Assembly: GCF_022171985.1 (NCBI RefSeq)
Contig: NZ_JAJVHF010000019.1
Span: 1-35,518 of the forward strand
Origin: Huaxiibacter chinensis
Lineage (GTDB): Bacteria; Pseudomonadota; Gammaproteobacteria; Enterobacterales; Enterobacteriaceae
Length of the DNA: 35,518 bases
Direction: 5' to 3'
Shown here one piece after another: positions 16,499 to 23,990 of this stretch (its first letter is position 1; every line of letters begins with the position of its first letter). Under the pieces are notes generated by a model. That model searched no databases. It was given only the letters and a program-made list of their open reading frames with translations, and was not told where the DNA came from. Both the position numbers and the translations under genes were made by a program.

Positions 16499-17227
16499 CT
16501 ATAGAACGTATGATTCGAACTGGTGAAAATAGATGAGTCCGTGGTTATGGACGTTGCTAGGATCGAACGATCCCGCTCGCGTAATGTGACGAACGTTTCC
16601 AGTTGCTGATATAAATTTAGGCCAGGGATTTTTTTGATAAAGCTCGTCGTAATGGTCGCGTACAGAAGGCGATGAAAAAAGATAGATGACATGCGCAAAT
16701 TTTTGCTTCTGCCAATCCTGCACATGACCACCGAAGTTATAATAAATCCGGTTAACATCCTTCTGCGTCAGCTCGACCTCAATAGCGATTCTTATCCCGG
16801 ACTCGTTAACGATAATCAGATCCGGGCGTCTTACAAATGTCTGTGTAGCTAACTCAGCCTCACTATAAAATTCCTGTACGCCTTTCTGACTAATCAAAAA
16901 TGACTGAATGGTATAACCGTGAATCAGCGTATGTAAGGGAAATTTTTTGAAGTTCTTAATTGCCAGAGCAGGCTCATAAATTTTCGCTTGCCTAACTCCG
17001 TCAGGAGTTAACGTAACTACTCTTTTTCTTGTACCGGAAACATAAGCTTCCTTCGTGATCTCATCTTCAGAAAGCCGCTTAAAAAAAGCGGCTTGCCCTT
17101 CAACCGCAACACCCAACATATGTGATAAAAGCTCACGCGTTGAGAATCCAAATTTAGCAAGCCAGAGGACAACCTTTCTTCTTTTCTCTGCGTTGATTTC
17201 ATGACCGTTCAAACCATCCTCCAACAT
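16499..17227 (-). CDS. mobC: MOBC-type relaxase (CloDF13 MobC-like)
   Basis: 242 aa, essentially the length of CloDF13 MobC as I recall it. The N-terminal half (residues 15-85) reads as a winged helix (RRKVVLWLAKFGFSTRELLSHML ... RVVTLTPDGVRQA), as in the replication-relaxation family. Residues 134-152 carry PD followed 14 residues later by EVE (RPDLIIV ... IAIEVEL), a PD-(D/E)xK-like nuclease core; MOBC relaxases such as pAD1 TraX are known to be related to restriction endonucleases. It would nick oriT and lead the strand through the T4SS. No tyrosine relaxase (MOBF/P/Q) is present. It heads an operon with virB11. Confidence 0.75.
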   Translation of the reverse strand: MLEDGLNGHEINAEKRRKVVLWLAKFGFSTRELLSHMLGVAVEGQAAFFKRLSEDEITKEAYVSGTRKRVVTLTPDGVRQAKIYEPALAIKNFKKFPLHTLIHGYTIQSFLISQKGVQEFYSEAELATQTFVRRPDLIIVNESGIRIAIEVELTQKDVNRIYYNFGGHVQDWQKQKFAHVIYLFSSPSVRDHYDELYQKNPWPKFISATGNVRHITRAGSFDPSNVHNHGLIYFHQFESYVL

Positions 17228-17531
17228 CGTTCTGGTTGCTGCTTATGGAGCAGCATAAGAATTCGCTTAACGTAGCTTGCAGAAAATAACGTAAGCACGA
17301 TGGATTTACGTAAAAAATCACGTAACCACGTAAGCAGCACAACACCAACATAATGCACCAACAACAAGCCCCCATGAGGGGCGGGTAAAGCCTTTAAAGA
17401 GATTGAATAGATTGTTCCCGCGCCCACGCGGGGACAAAGTAAATTTTCGCGCCCACGCGACAATTTACGGTCTATCCCGGAACATCCCGTTCAGGGATGT
17501 GCAGGGGCGCGGAGCGTTCAATCCGCGCTAT

Positions 17532-17820
17532 CCGCGCGGCGTCAGGGCTTCGAGCCAAAGGCGAAGACGCCTGACCACCCCCCTTAGGCTGGCGCAAGGT
17601 TCCCCGCTAGGGGGAACCGCCGCGCCCCGCAAGCGGAGTGAGCACAAACGGCGAAAAGCGCGCTTGAGGCCGCAAGGCCGATTCGCGCCTTTTCGACCGT
17701 GCAGGGCGACACGACGCTAAGGGCAAGTTTACACCCGAAGCTTTCGGAACGAAAGCGAGCGTGTGAACGCAGCAGCCTTAGGGGGGTGGTCAGGCGTCGC
17801 AGACGTCTGACGCCGCGCGG
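17532..17820. repeat. Large nested inverted repeat
   Basis: The outer arms CCGCGCGGCGTCAG (17532-17545) and its complement (17807-17820) are 14 bp, perfect. The inner arms at 17566-17584 and 17780-17798 are 19 bp, perfect, and continue with near-matching bases toward GGCTG. The left side has 20 nt between outer and inner arms, the right only 8. The enclosed 195 nt hold more dyads: GGTTCCCC/GGGGGAACC near 17600, GGCC-GCAA-GGCC near 17670, CGAAAAGCGCG/CGCGCCTTTTCG and GCTTTCG/CGAAAGC. Confidence 0.85.
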
Positions 17821-17898
17821 GGGAATTCTATGCAGGTTCGGCGTCCAGCCGGGCCGGAATAGAAGGGGGTGGAGCGGCGAGCGGAATCCCTAAGGTGT

Positions 17899-18059
17899 TG
17901 ATTTACGTCCAGTAAATCAGCACCGCAAAGTGTTTTGAAGTCGCTTTGTAATCGCCCCGCCGATTACATTGCGACGTTCAAAACATGCCCTTGACTTGGT
18001 ATTTTTACTCCTATTTTTACCCCTTTGCTTTGCAATGGGTAAAAATAGGGGTAAAAATA
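17899..18059. repeat. Three consecutive hairpins
   Basis: TGATTTAC-N5-GTAAATCA lies at 17899-17919. A long stem at 17933-17983 pairs TTTTGAAGTCGC and GTAATCG with CGATTAC and GCGACGTTCAAAA, with a small bulge. A 23-bp stem (18000-18022 with 18037-18059) has one mismatch and is built of TATTTTTAC/GTAAAAATA units. The first resembles the downstream GTTTAC-N5-GTAAAC operators. Confidence 0.85.
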
Positions 18060-18110
18060 TAAGGTGTCGTACTAATTTTATACAGCATAGCTGATTAAAA
18101 TTTGCACTAA

Positions 18111-18198
18111 GTTTACGCGGAGTAAACTTCTTCCTCTATCTTCTGAAGTTTACGCAGAGTAAACTTATGCCGTTGAAAGGAGTTTACGCAGAGTAAAC
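18111..18198 (+). promoter_or_regulatory. Three palindromic operators GTTTAC-N5-GTAAAC upstream of mobB
   Basis: Copies at 18111-18127, 18148-18164 and 18182-18198 read GTTTACGCRGAGTAAAC, all in the same orientation, 37 and 34 bp apart. They end 36 bp before the mobB start codon. Regular spacing on nearly one face of the helix and perfect outer arms indicate cooperative binding of a dimeric regulator. Candidates are the ParB/KorB-like protein encoded in the same operon or the HTH protein at 14597. The half-site resembles the KorA operator arm (GTTTA). Confidence 0.85.
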
Positions 18199-18234
18199 TC
18201 TTGCAATCTTACAAGAAACAAAATTAGGTGGATT

Positions 18235-20274
18235 ATGGATTTTGACGCGATTGGTTTTTTGAGGTGGGTCTATGATCATGCTTACCCTAGCATGACATTT
18301 TTATTCATATTTGTTCTAGCTATTTTAATACAATTTACCTTCAGTGGTCACATAACTAAGCGCGATAGCTTGAGCGCTTTAGATCACATCATAGCTTTTC
18401 TAAAAACAAAAATACTCATTGCTTACATAGCCTCTTTTGCTTTGTTCAACGTCTTTGTGCTGATGCTTGCTTTCCAGCAATTCGGCAAGGAACAAGGCGT
18501 AAAATATCTGCAAATGATTTATAGCAATGTAAAGCTACAAAGTTTCAATTTCAGTTCTGTACTTTCCATCATAACTATTTTTATTCTTCCATACTTTTTC
18601 CAGGTGGTTTACAGACGCTTGATCGCGACTAAAATTTCAGCGTGGAAACGTAAATTCAGAGTTAGTCAGACGGCTGATAATGTCAGTGATATTCGAGTCG
18701 AGAATGACCGCTTTCAGTCTAAACAATTTGACCCGCGAGATTATTATAAAGATGGTCATATGTTTATGGGTTTAGGAACTAATGATGAGCCTATTTACAT
18801 TACGGACGACGAGTTTAAATCTAAAAATATAAAGGTTATTGGAGCTACTCAAACCGGTAAAGGTGTATGGCAGCAGGTAGCTATTGATCAATGTATTTGG
18901 AAAGGTTGGGGAGTATGGTTTTTTGACCAGAAGCCGGATGATTTCATTTATTCGGTAATGGTTCAATCATGTAAAGACTGGGGCAGGAAATTACCTTCAG
19001 TTGTGGATCTTACTGGCGAATCGGGTTTAGGCGACTACTCACCATTTGAAGGAGGTTCAACACGAGAAAGGCTAGAGCGTTTCTATAAAGCATTTGGTCT
19101 GAACAAAGGCGGCACTGATGCCGACCACTATAAAAACATGAATAAAGAGGTAATGTCTTTCATCGCTGATTATTGGGATGGCACGTTACCGCATTTAGAA
19201 AAACTGCTATCAGGTAAAGACAGTTCCATACCTGAAAACAAAAAAGATTGGGTCTTTGAAGCATCTTCAAACATAAGAACAGAGCTAGCTATATGGCGCT
19301 TACTTCCCAACCTTTTCCCTAAAAAGGGGGAAAGCTTCAGTGTGGATAAGGCTATCGATAATGCCGATGTTGTGTATGTAAGAGCCAGGCAGGATGATGA
19401 TCTTATTCGCCAGATTACAACATCTCTTTTAGTTGAATGGAAAGATTATGTTGTTAAGACATGCCCGGCAATTCATCAATTCTGTATGCTTGATGAAGCA
19501 CGCTTCATAATGTCTGATAACGTAGCGAATGCCTTAGCTACTGTGCTTTCAAAAAATGCAAACATGGGGCTTGCATATCAACAACGTGACGACTTACAAA
19601 AGAACCCTGACAAGACTGTTAATGGCGAAGCATTACAGGCATCCGCTGAGACTAACACCCTTCTGACACTCATCTATAAATGTTCTTTCGATACGGCTGA
19701 ATGGATCGCGCAGGAATCAGGAACGAAACCGATAACTGTCACAAAACTTGAAGACGTTGAAACCGATGGTTTCGGGTCTGAAAGATGGGGCGGTAAACGG
19801 ATGATAGGACAGGTAGAAGAACACTTCATCACTACAAACTCTATCCGCGCACTTAAAAAAAGAGTCGGCGTGTTTGATAACAACGAGGGTCTTATGCAGT
19901 TCCTTTTCACTTGCTGGATTCCGCTACGTGAAAAAACTGATTTACCTGTTAAACAAATAAATCACTCTGCTTATATACCTGAAGCACCTGAAAAATCGCA
20001 AACAAAAAACAATAGAAAGGAAGGTAAAAAGCAGAAAATAAATACCCCTTCAGATTCTGTAGTCGTGGAAAATTCCTTCAATCCTGAAGATGATCCTGAC
20101 CTTATGCGCATGTTGGAAGAATCAGTGAGCCAGCAACAAGATGAGAACATTCCGGTAGATTATTATGATAATATCCCGCTGGAAGAAACACCTAAATCAG
20201 AACCAAAACCGGCTAAGAAGCCGCCAGTTGATGTTAACAGCCTAATTTCCACTATCGGTAAGAAAGAGGACTAA
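18235..20274 (+). CDS. mobB: VirD4/MobB-type coupling protein (T4CP)
   Basis: 679 aa. Three N-terminal hydrophobic segments (TFLFIFVLAILIQFTF, ILIAYIASFALFNVFVLML and VLSIITIFILPYFFQVVY) precede the ATPase domain. Walker A is GATQTGKG (203-210) and Walker B is FCMLDEAR with D420-E421. The C-terminal 100 residues are polar, acidic and proline-rich, possibly binding substrate or VirB partners. The protein links the relaxase-DNA complex to the channel. In CloDF13-like systems MobB pairs with MobC, which supports both calls. It heads a plus-strand operon and the next start follows its stop by 2 bp. Confidence 0.88.
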   Translation: MDFDAIGFLRWVYDHAYPSMTFLFIFVLAILIQFTFSGHITKRDSLSALDHIIAFLKTKILIAYIASFALFNVFVLMLAFQQFGKEQGVKYLQMIYSNVKLQSFNFSSVLSIITIFILPYFFQVVYRRLIATKISAWKRKFRVSQTADNVSDIRVENDRFQSKQFDPRDYYKDGHMFMGLGTNDEPIYITDDEFKSKNIKVIGATQTGKGVWQQVAIDQCIWKGWGVWFFDQKPDDFIYSVMVQSCKDWGRKLPSVVDLTGESGLGDYSPFEGGSTRERLERFYKAFGLNKGGTDADHYKNMNKEVMSFIADYWDGTLPHLEKLLSGKDSSIPENKKDWVFEASSNIRTELAIWRLLPNLFPKKGESFSVDKAIDNADVVYVRARQDDDLIRQITTSLLVEWKDYVVKTCPAIHQFCMLDEARFIMSDNVANALATVLSKNANMGLAYQQRDDLQKNPDKTVNGEALQASAETNTLLTLIYKCSFDTAEWIAQESGTKPITVTKLEDVETDGFGSERWGGKRMIGQVEEHFITTNSIRALKKRVGVFDNNEGLMQFLFTCWIPLREKTDLPVKQINHSAYIPEAPEKSQTKNNRKEGKKQKINTPSDSVVVENSFNPEDDPDLMRMLEESVSQQQDENIPVDYYDNIPLEETPKSEPKPAKKPPVDVNSLISTIGKKED

Positions 20275-20276
20275 CA

Positions 20277-21113
20277 ATGAGTGAATCTATGACTGTCAAG
20301 CTAAGCCAGCTCAAGTCTAAAAGTAATCAGGATCGTAAAGACTGGAATAGCCCTTCAGCAAGGGAACATATTGAGCAGCTAAAGCGTTCTATCGGGCTTG
20401 AACTGCCTAACGGTAAGATTTACGGCATCCGTGAGCCTATCGTGGTTAAGCGCGGCCAGGACGATGATAGCTTTGTTATTCTTCGTGGTGAATCACGCTG
20501 GAGAGCAGGTAGAGAAGTTGAAGAAGAAAAGAGCATTGAGCTTGAATGCGAGATTAAAATTGTCTCTTATGATGACAAGGTATTAGAACATCTTGATCAC
20601 GTTTCTGAGAACACTCTCAAGCGCCCTTTAAATATTTTTGAGAGAGCCGCTTCGATTAAAAAAGATAAGGATAACGGCCTTTCTACTGAGCAAATTATTG
20701 CTATTCATGGGCTGTCTAATAAAACCGTTGTCAGTAAATATATGAGTGTTTTCCGCTTATCAAAAGCACAACAGAAAATTATTCAGGACTCTTTCATTAA
20801 TGATTTAAATCTTATTAATAAACTTGCGAAAGTATCTGATGATGATATTAAAGAATTGCGTCAGCGCTGTGAAAGCGGAGAGCAGGCAAAAAAAGTAATT
20901 AGTGAAATACTGAACCGTAATATAGAGCGTGCTCCTAAAGAGCCAGCTTACCGTCTTTCTCTTTCTAAATCTCAATATAGCGTCATTCTGGAATTGTTAA
21001 ATATCAACCCTGAAGACATTGATAACCCTGATGAGGACATTGAGACTATTCTTAAAAACAAGCTTGAAGAACTTTCTAGTCCCGAAATAAGAGAAGTAGC
21101 AGACAGTGAGTAA
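20277..21113 (+). CDS. ParB/KorB-like DNA-binding protein
   Basis: 278 aa. Residues 40-75 (GIREPIVVKR...FVILRGESRWRAGRE) match the ParB N-terminal nuclease-like fold with an xxGERRxRA-type box. Residues 115-165 (RPLNIFERAASIK...LSTEQIIAIHGLSNKTVVSKYMSVFRLS) form the central HTH. The C-terminal part may dimerise. It is co-transcribed with the coupling protein, not with parA (26176), so it is more likely a KorB-style regulator of transfer genes than the partition partner. The GTTTAC-N5-GTAAAC operators upstream of mobB are its best candidate targets. Its end overlaps the next gene by 8 bp. Confidence 0.8.
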   Translation: MSESMTVKLSQLKSKSNQDRKDWNSPSAREHIEQLKRSIGLELPNGKIYGIREPIVVKRGQDDDSFVILRGESRWRAGREVEEEKSIELECEIKIVSYDDKVLEHLDHVSENTLKRPLNIFERAASIKKDKDNGLSTEQIIAIHGLSNKTVVSKYMSVFRLSKAQQKIIQDSFINDLNLINKLAKVSDDDIKELRQRCESGEQAKKVISEILNRNIERAPKEPAYRLSLSKSQYSVILELLNINPEDIDNPDEDIETILKNKLEELSSPEIREVADSE

Positions 21114-21561
21114 TATTTTCAGGCTCGCGCGCAAAGAGGACTATTCTTATATCCCTGAGCTGGGACTATGGGAATTAAACTTTGATAAGCGCCCCGTTCG
21201 GGGCGTTCGCTGCGATGATCCTGAGGTTGGGGCTTATGATTATAACGAGTCCCGGATGAAGTTTAAAAAGGCGCTGATAGAGAAACAGATGCCGGATTAT
21301 AAATTTGATTTCGATTCTGTTTTAAAGTGGGCTGCTGCTGACGGCTCCCCCGCACAGTGTCGGATCATACTTAACCTTTTTCATGCTGCAAATTTGGATG
21401 AATACAAACGCATCGCAATCTGTTTTATTCAGGATGATAAAAAAAACTACCCTTACCATCTTGATTTTGCGATTTTTTTTACAGGGTTCAACACCAGGTT
21501 AACAACCAACATCGACTTAATAGACCAGGTAGAGAAAAAAGCCTATGAGCAAGAACGTTAA
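21106..21561 (+). CDS. Hypothetical protein of the mobB operon
   Basis: 151 aa with a GTG start inside the end of the ParB-like gene (8-bp overlap), so it is translationally coupled. No signal peptide or membrane segment. It contains an aromatic-rich stretch (YPYHLDFAIFFTGFNTRL). No family recognised. Its end overlaps the next gene by 17 bp. Confidence 0.65.
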   Translation: MSNIFRLARKEDYSYIPELGLWELNFDKRPVRGVRCDDPEVGAYDYNESRMKFKKALIEKQMPDYKFDFDSVLKWAAADGSPAQCRIILNLFHAANLDEYKRIAICFIQDDKKNYPYHLDFAIFFTGFNTRLTTNIDLIDQVEKKAYEQER

Positions 21562-22147
21562 AATTCCAGTCACGTTTCATGACATTACAACTGTCCTGAT
21601 GTGGGATGATAGCTATAACAAGGATGATGTAAGAAGCCGTATTCCCTGCGGAAAGACGGTTTCTTACTGGCTGGCTCGCGCATTTACACTGGCTAACCTG
21701 AAGAAATACGCAGACAGGGGGCAATACGCGCTGTGCTTCTTCTATCAGAAAAAGCTTCCGGTAACTGAAGAAAGCCTTAAAGAGTTGCAGGAATTTTATC
21801 AGAAAGAGATCCGCAAACTCAAAAAAGAGGTATCTCAAAACACCCTGAGCGCGGCAATTGATATTAAGTCGATAATTGAGCCGGTAGAGCTTAAAATCGA
21901 GATTATGCCCTGCCCGCCTGTTTTGATGTTCGTACGCCTCAACATGCTTTGTGATGAAGCACACAGTGAGCTGAGAAAGCTTTATCAGTTCGGCACAATT
22001 ACTAAGAGTGATTATTTCCGCAAACGCAGAGAACTATTTAAGCCGTTGAATAAGTTCCGCGCTGACTTCGCTACCACTGTGACTGAGGCCGGTAAACTCC
22101 TGCGTTCGCTGACAACTAAAGAAGCGACAAACGACGCCTCCAGTTAA
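21545..22147 (+). CDS. DUF1845/AcaB-like integrating-element protein
   Basis: 200 aa. A central charged helical segment (EEFYQKEIRKLKKEVSQ-like) is followed by VELKIEIMPCPPVLMFVRLNMLCDEAHSELRKLYQFGTITKSDYFRKRRELFKPLNKFR. That last stretch follows the pattern of the PFL_4669/DUF1845 family found in integrative conjugative elements, some members of which are named AcaB regulators. The family call is from pattern memory. It is the last gene of the mobB operon. Confidence 0.6.
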   Translation: MSKNVKIPVTFHDITTVLMWDDSYNKDDVRSRIPCGKTVSYWLARAFTLANLKKYADRGQYALCFFYQKKLPVTEESLKELQEFYQKEIRKLKKEVSQNTLSAAIDIKSIIEPVELKIEIMPCPPVLMFVRLNMLCDEAHSELRKLYQFGTITKSDYFRKRRELFKPLNKFRADFATTVTEAGKLLRSLTTKEATNDASS

Positions 22148-22192
22148 TCACTCCTTTTCTCTTACCTTCCTGTTTTGTCCTTGCCTGCACAT

Positions 22193-22225
22193 AAAAAAAA
22201 AGGGATTGAGCATAAGCTCAATCCC
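22193..22225 (-). terminator. Terminator of the minus-strand gene 22232-22603
   Basis: The perfect stem GGGATTGAGC/GCTCAATCCC (22202-22211 and 22216-22225) has an ATAA loop. On the minus strand it is followed by nine T residues, so it is a strong intrinsic terminator for the minus-strand gene. It may also stop plus-strand transcripts weakly. Confidence 0.88.
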
Positions 22226-22231
22226 CTGTGA

Positions 22232-22603
22232 TCACTTAACCATATCGGCTAAATGTTTCCTGTATTGCAGAACTACAGTCTCGATATCGAGATGTAGTAA
22301 CGCTGATTTACTGACCATAAAGAAAGTAAGATCAACAGTTCTAGTCTGCGGATAAAGGCAAGCATGAATGATAACGCGATCAGTCAACCAGGCACGTTTG
22401 TACACAGTTGAATCGCTAAAATCATCAAGGTTCAGTTTTTGCAGAATAAATCTACGTTCGCTTAAATAAGCTTCAAGATTTTGATAAGTATCGGAACCGG
22501 AAAACTGAAGTTCAACTACTTCAGAATCTATCTCTTTCGCAACATTCTGAACATTCAGAGCGGTTTGATATTCATAGAAAGCTTTTTCGATTTGATCGAT
22601 CAT
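22232..22603 (-). CDS. Hypothetical protein, single-gene minus-strand unit
   Basis: 123 aa, not recognised. Soluble, mixed alpha/beta, with ...AWLTDRVIIHACLYPQTRTVDLTFFMVSK in the middle. A GAGG ribosome site precedes the ATG. A hairpin (22626-22652, CTTCATGTGCC with ATAA loop) lies in the leader or promoter region. It has its own terminator, so it is an independent unit convergent to the mobB operon. Confidence 0.65.
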   Translation of the reverse strand: MIDQIEKAFYEYQTALNVQNVAKEIDSEVVELQFSGSDTYQNLEAYLSERRFILQKLNLDDFSDSTVYKRAWLTDRVIIHACLYPQTRTVDLTFFMVSKSALLHLDIETVVLQYRKHLADMVK

Positions 22604-22911
22604 GATTGATTACCTCGGAGGCAATCTTCATGTGCCATAAGGCAACATGAAGAAGCCTTTGGCAGATAGGGTTAATTAAGTGCGTTGCAACCGGCTATAG
22701 CGCACGTTGACCGGTACACTGATAGTAACAAAACGTCGTATATACAACAAGACGAATAGCTCTATATTAATTCAGCAATTATTTTGAGTAGGATTTAAAC
22801 TGGTAATGCTATTTATGTTAAGCAGACTATCCTTAGAACGTCGCACTAAACATAAGCAACTGAATTATATAGATAATAAATAGAATTATCTTTTAAAATG
22901 CCGGAGCATAA
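22604..22911. other. Intergenic region with hairpin and 37-bp repeat A
   Basis: 308 bp without a gene. It contains the hairpin at 22626-22652 and the 37-bp repeat copy A at 22680-22716. The remaining AT-rich stretch should hold the promoter of the gene at 22912. I see no RNA gene in it. Confidence 0.6.
22680..22716 (+). repeat. 37-bp inverted repeat, copy A (possible recombination site)
   Basis: All 37 bases match the complement of 25451-25487. It starts GTGCGTTGCAACCGGC and ends CGTTGACCGGTA. The first 26 bp have imperfect dyad arms (GTGCG...CGCAC) about a short centre, the layout of a tyrosine recombinase core site. The beginning recalls the XerC arm GGTGCG of cer and dif. Confidence 0.88.
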
Positions 22912-23166
22912 ATGAAGAAATTCATCGTAGGCGGTACAATTTTTTATATGTTAGCTGACGGCGAAAGGATGCAATCTGGGGATATGGATTACGATTGCAG
23001 TTACCATTACATCATCTGGCCTTCTAATGACTTCTGGCGAGTCAAATATCGTTGTTCGAAGGAATGGGAAAGTATTACAGATAAGGTATTCGATACAGAA
23101 AACGCCGCTTTTAATTGCGCCTATGATCATTTCTTAAACGCTACTAAGGCACTGTATGGACGATAA
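22912..23166 (+). CDS. Small hypothetical protein
   Basis: 84 aa, not recognised. Rich in aromatic residues (YHYIIWPSNDFWRVKYRCSKEW) with three cysteines and no signal peptide. It lies alone between repeat A and the RHH gene, followed 5 bp after its stop by the hairpin AAGTCGCC/GGCGACTT (23172-23191). Confidence 0.6.
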   Translation: MKKFIVGGTIFYMLADGERMQSGDMDYDCSYHYIIWPSNDFWRVKYRCSKEWESITDKVFDTENAAFNCAYDHFLNATKALYGR

Positions 23167-23171
23167 TAAAA

Positions 23172-23191
23172 AAGTCGCCCTAAGGCGACTT
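23172..23191. terminator. Hairpin after the 84-aa gene
   Basis: AAGTCGCC-CTAA-GGCGACTT. The A-run before it gives a T-run on the minus strand; the plus-strand side lacks a good T-run. It probably acts as a transcription barrier between the 84-aa gene and the RHH gene. Confidence 0.55.
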
Positions 23192-23350
23192 GAAAGGTGC
23201 TTATTTTTATAAATCCCTGGTGCCTGTTGGCATAACTATAATTGCACTATATAGGCACTATGTGCAACATGTTAGTGACTATCTGCAACCACTTTATTCT
23301 ATCTCCTGTCACCTTACACTACCTCCATTTTCCATTAAGGTAGTTTTGAC

Positions 23351-23542
23351 ATGGCAGAACCCTATTTAAAGAACCGTCGCCGCTTTACATCCTCTCTTGA
23401 GAACCGCCTTGTGCCGCTTTTTGATGAACTGGCAAAGAGTTCTCGCATCCCTAAGAGCCGGTTACTCGATGAGGCAATAGAGGACTTACTCCTAAAGCAT
23501 GGTGTATCGATCACGCCGCATACTGAATCAAATGGTGATTGA
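23351..23542 (+). CDS. Ribbon-helix-helix regulator
   Basis: 63 aa. RRRFTSSLENRLVPLFDELAKSSRIPKSRLLDEAIEDLLLKHG is a clear RHH fold: basic strand RRRFTSSL, helix 1 ENRLVPLFDELAKSS, turn RIPKS, helix 2 RLLDEAIEDLLLKHG. It resembles predicted DNA-binding regulators and copy-control proteins of small plasmids. It likely acts as a dimer on a nearby operator; the promoter region 23192-23350 is the natural target. A strong terminator follows. Confidence 0.8.
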   Translation: MAEPYLKNRRRFTSSLENRLVPLFDELAKSSRIPKSRLLDEAIEDLLLKHGVSITPHTESNGD

Positions 23543-23563
23543 CAGTTACTTGTTAATTAGAAG

Positions 23564-23584
23564 CCGCCGCCAGGCGGTTTTTTT
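23564..23584 (+). terminator. Terminator of the RHH gene
   Basis: CCGCC-gcca-GGCGG followed by seven T. An almost identical terminator with similar flanks occurs at 24227-24247, showing a local duplication. Confidence 0.88.
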
Positions 23585-23635
23585 ACGCCTCTGTCCAGGC
23601 ATTCATCCCCATTCTGCCGCATTTGCCATGCCAAC

Positions 23636-23661
23636 AAAAAAGCCGCCCCGGTGGGACGGCC
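23636..23661 (-). terminator. Terminator of the small-toxin transcript
   Basis: On the minus strand GCCGTCCC-ACC-GGGGCGGC is followed by TTTTTT (plus-strand A-run 23636-23641). It lies about 47 bp after the stop of the 28-codon ORF, which marks the minus strand here as transcribed. Confidence 0.85.
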
Positions 23662-23707
23662 TAAAACGTGAAGCTGTTTTATGTTCCCGAAGGAACTTTA
23701 TCTCCGA

Positions 23708-23794
23708 TTAAAGAAACTTTTCGATCAGGGACAGTATGACTGCCACCAGATTAATCACTGCCGTAATAAGCTCGATCATAACCCGCATCCTCAT
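23708..23794 (-). CDS. Small hydrophobic peptide, probable type I toxin (TisB/ZorO-like)
   Basis: 28 codons from the ATG at 23794, or 23 codons from the ATG at 23779, which has a GAGG about 10 nt upstream and reads MIELITAVINLVAVILSLIE and ends KFL. The peptide is a single hydrophobic helix with acidic residues near each end and a basic residue at the tail, like DinQ, TisB and ZorO, which insert into the inner membrane and depolarise it. It has its own terminator, a long leader of at least 70 nt, and a divergent small RNA with 23-nt complementarity to that leader. No sequence homologue is claimed; the call is from architecture. Confidence 0.68.
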   Translation of the reverse strand: MRMRVMIELITAVINLVAVILSLIEKFL

Positions 23795-23861
23795 GCTGAT
23801 GCGTGGCGTTTACCTACCTCCCGCCGTATATGCGCCCAGAAGGTTTCGGAACTCCGCTTTC

Positions 23862-23884
23862 GCTAAGAATGAAGTTAACCACAC
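23862..23884 (-). repeat. Antisense target in the toxin mRNA leader (23-bp repeat copy 1)
   Basis: All 23 bp are identical on the plus strand to 24133-24155. As the toxin message is read from the minus strand, its leader at this site is fully complementary to the 5' end of the predicted small RNA. It lies about 70-100 nt upstream of the toxin start, the distance seen for IstR-1 on tisB. Confidence 0.75.
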
Positions 23885-23990
23885 ATATATTGCCCCCGGC
23901 CCAGGGATGCGACCCCCTTCGTCTGGGACTCCTTCCTTACAGCTCGTTCCCTCTGCTACCAATAAATCAGTTTTAACTAAGGAGATTAAA

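Larger units (their letters stand above)
17228..18234. other. Gene-free, highly structured segment: probable oriT and divergent promoters
   Basis: No convincing gene in about 1 kb. Next to mobC are iterated ACGTAA motifs (17280-17330). At 17405-17460 there are two CGCGCCCACGCG copies and the pair GTAAATT/AATTTAC. A 289-bp nested inverted repeat covers 17532-17820. Three further hairpins occupy 17899-18059, and three palindromic operators occupy 18111-18198. The position between relaxase and coupling-protein genes and the density of dyads are typical of an origin of transfer. I cannot place the nick site. Confidence 0.65.

Noticed and set aside
17403..17893. Two plus-strand open frames of 105 and 64 aa
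   Set aside because: They are very arginine-rich and lie in the inverted repeats of the probable oriT region. No ribosome sites or domain patterns; the frames stay open because of GC-rich palindromes.
20277..21113. ParB partner of the ParA at 26176
   Set aside because: The two genes are 5 kb apart, and ParA is of the short type Ib, which uses an RHH partner; one lies directly downstream of it. The ParB-like gene belongs to the mobB operon.
22680..22716. XerCD cer or dif site
   Set aside because: The GGTGCG-like arm recalls a XerC site, but no good XerD half (TTATG-TAAAT type) follows, and the plasmid encodes its own recombinase.
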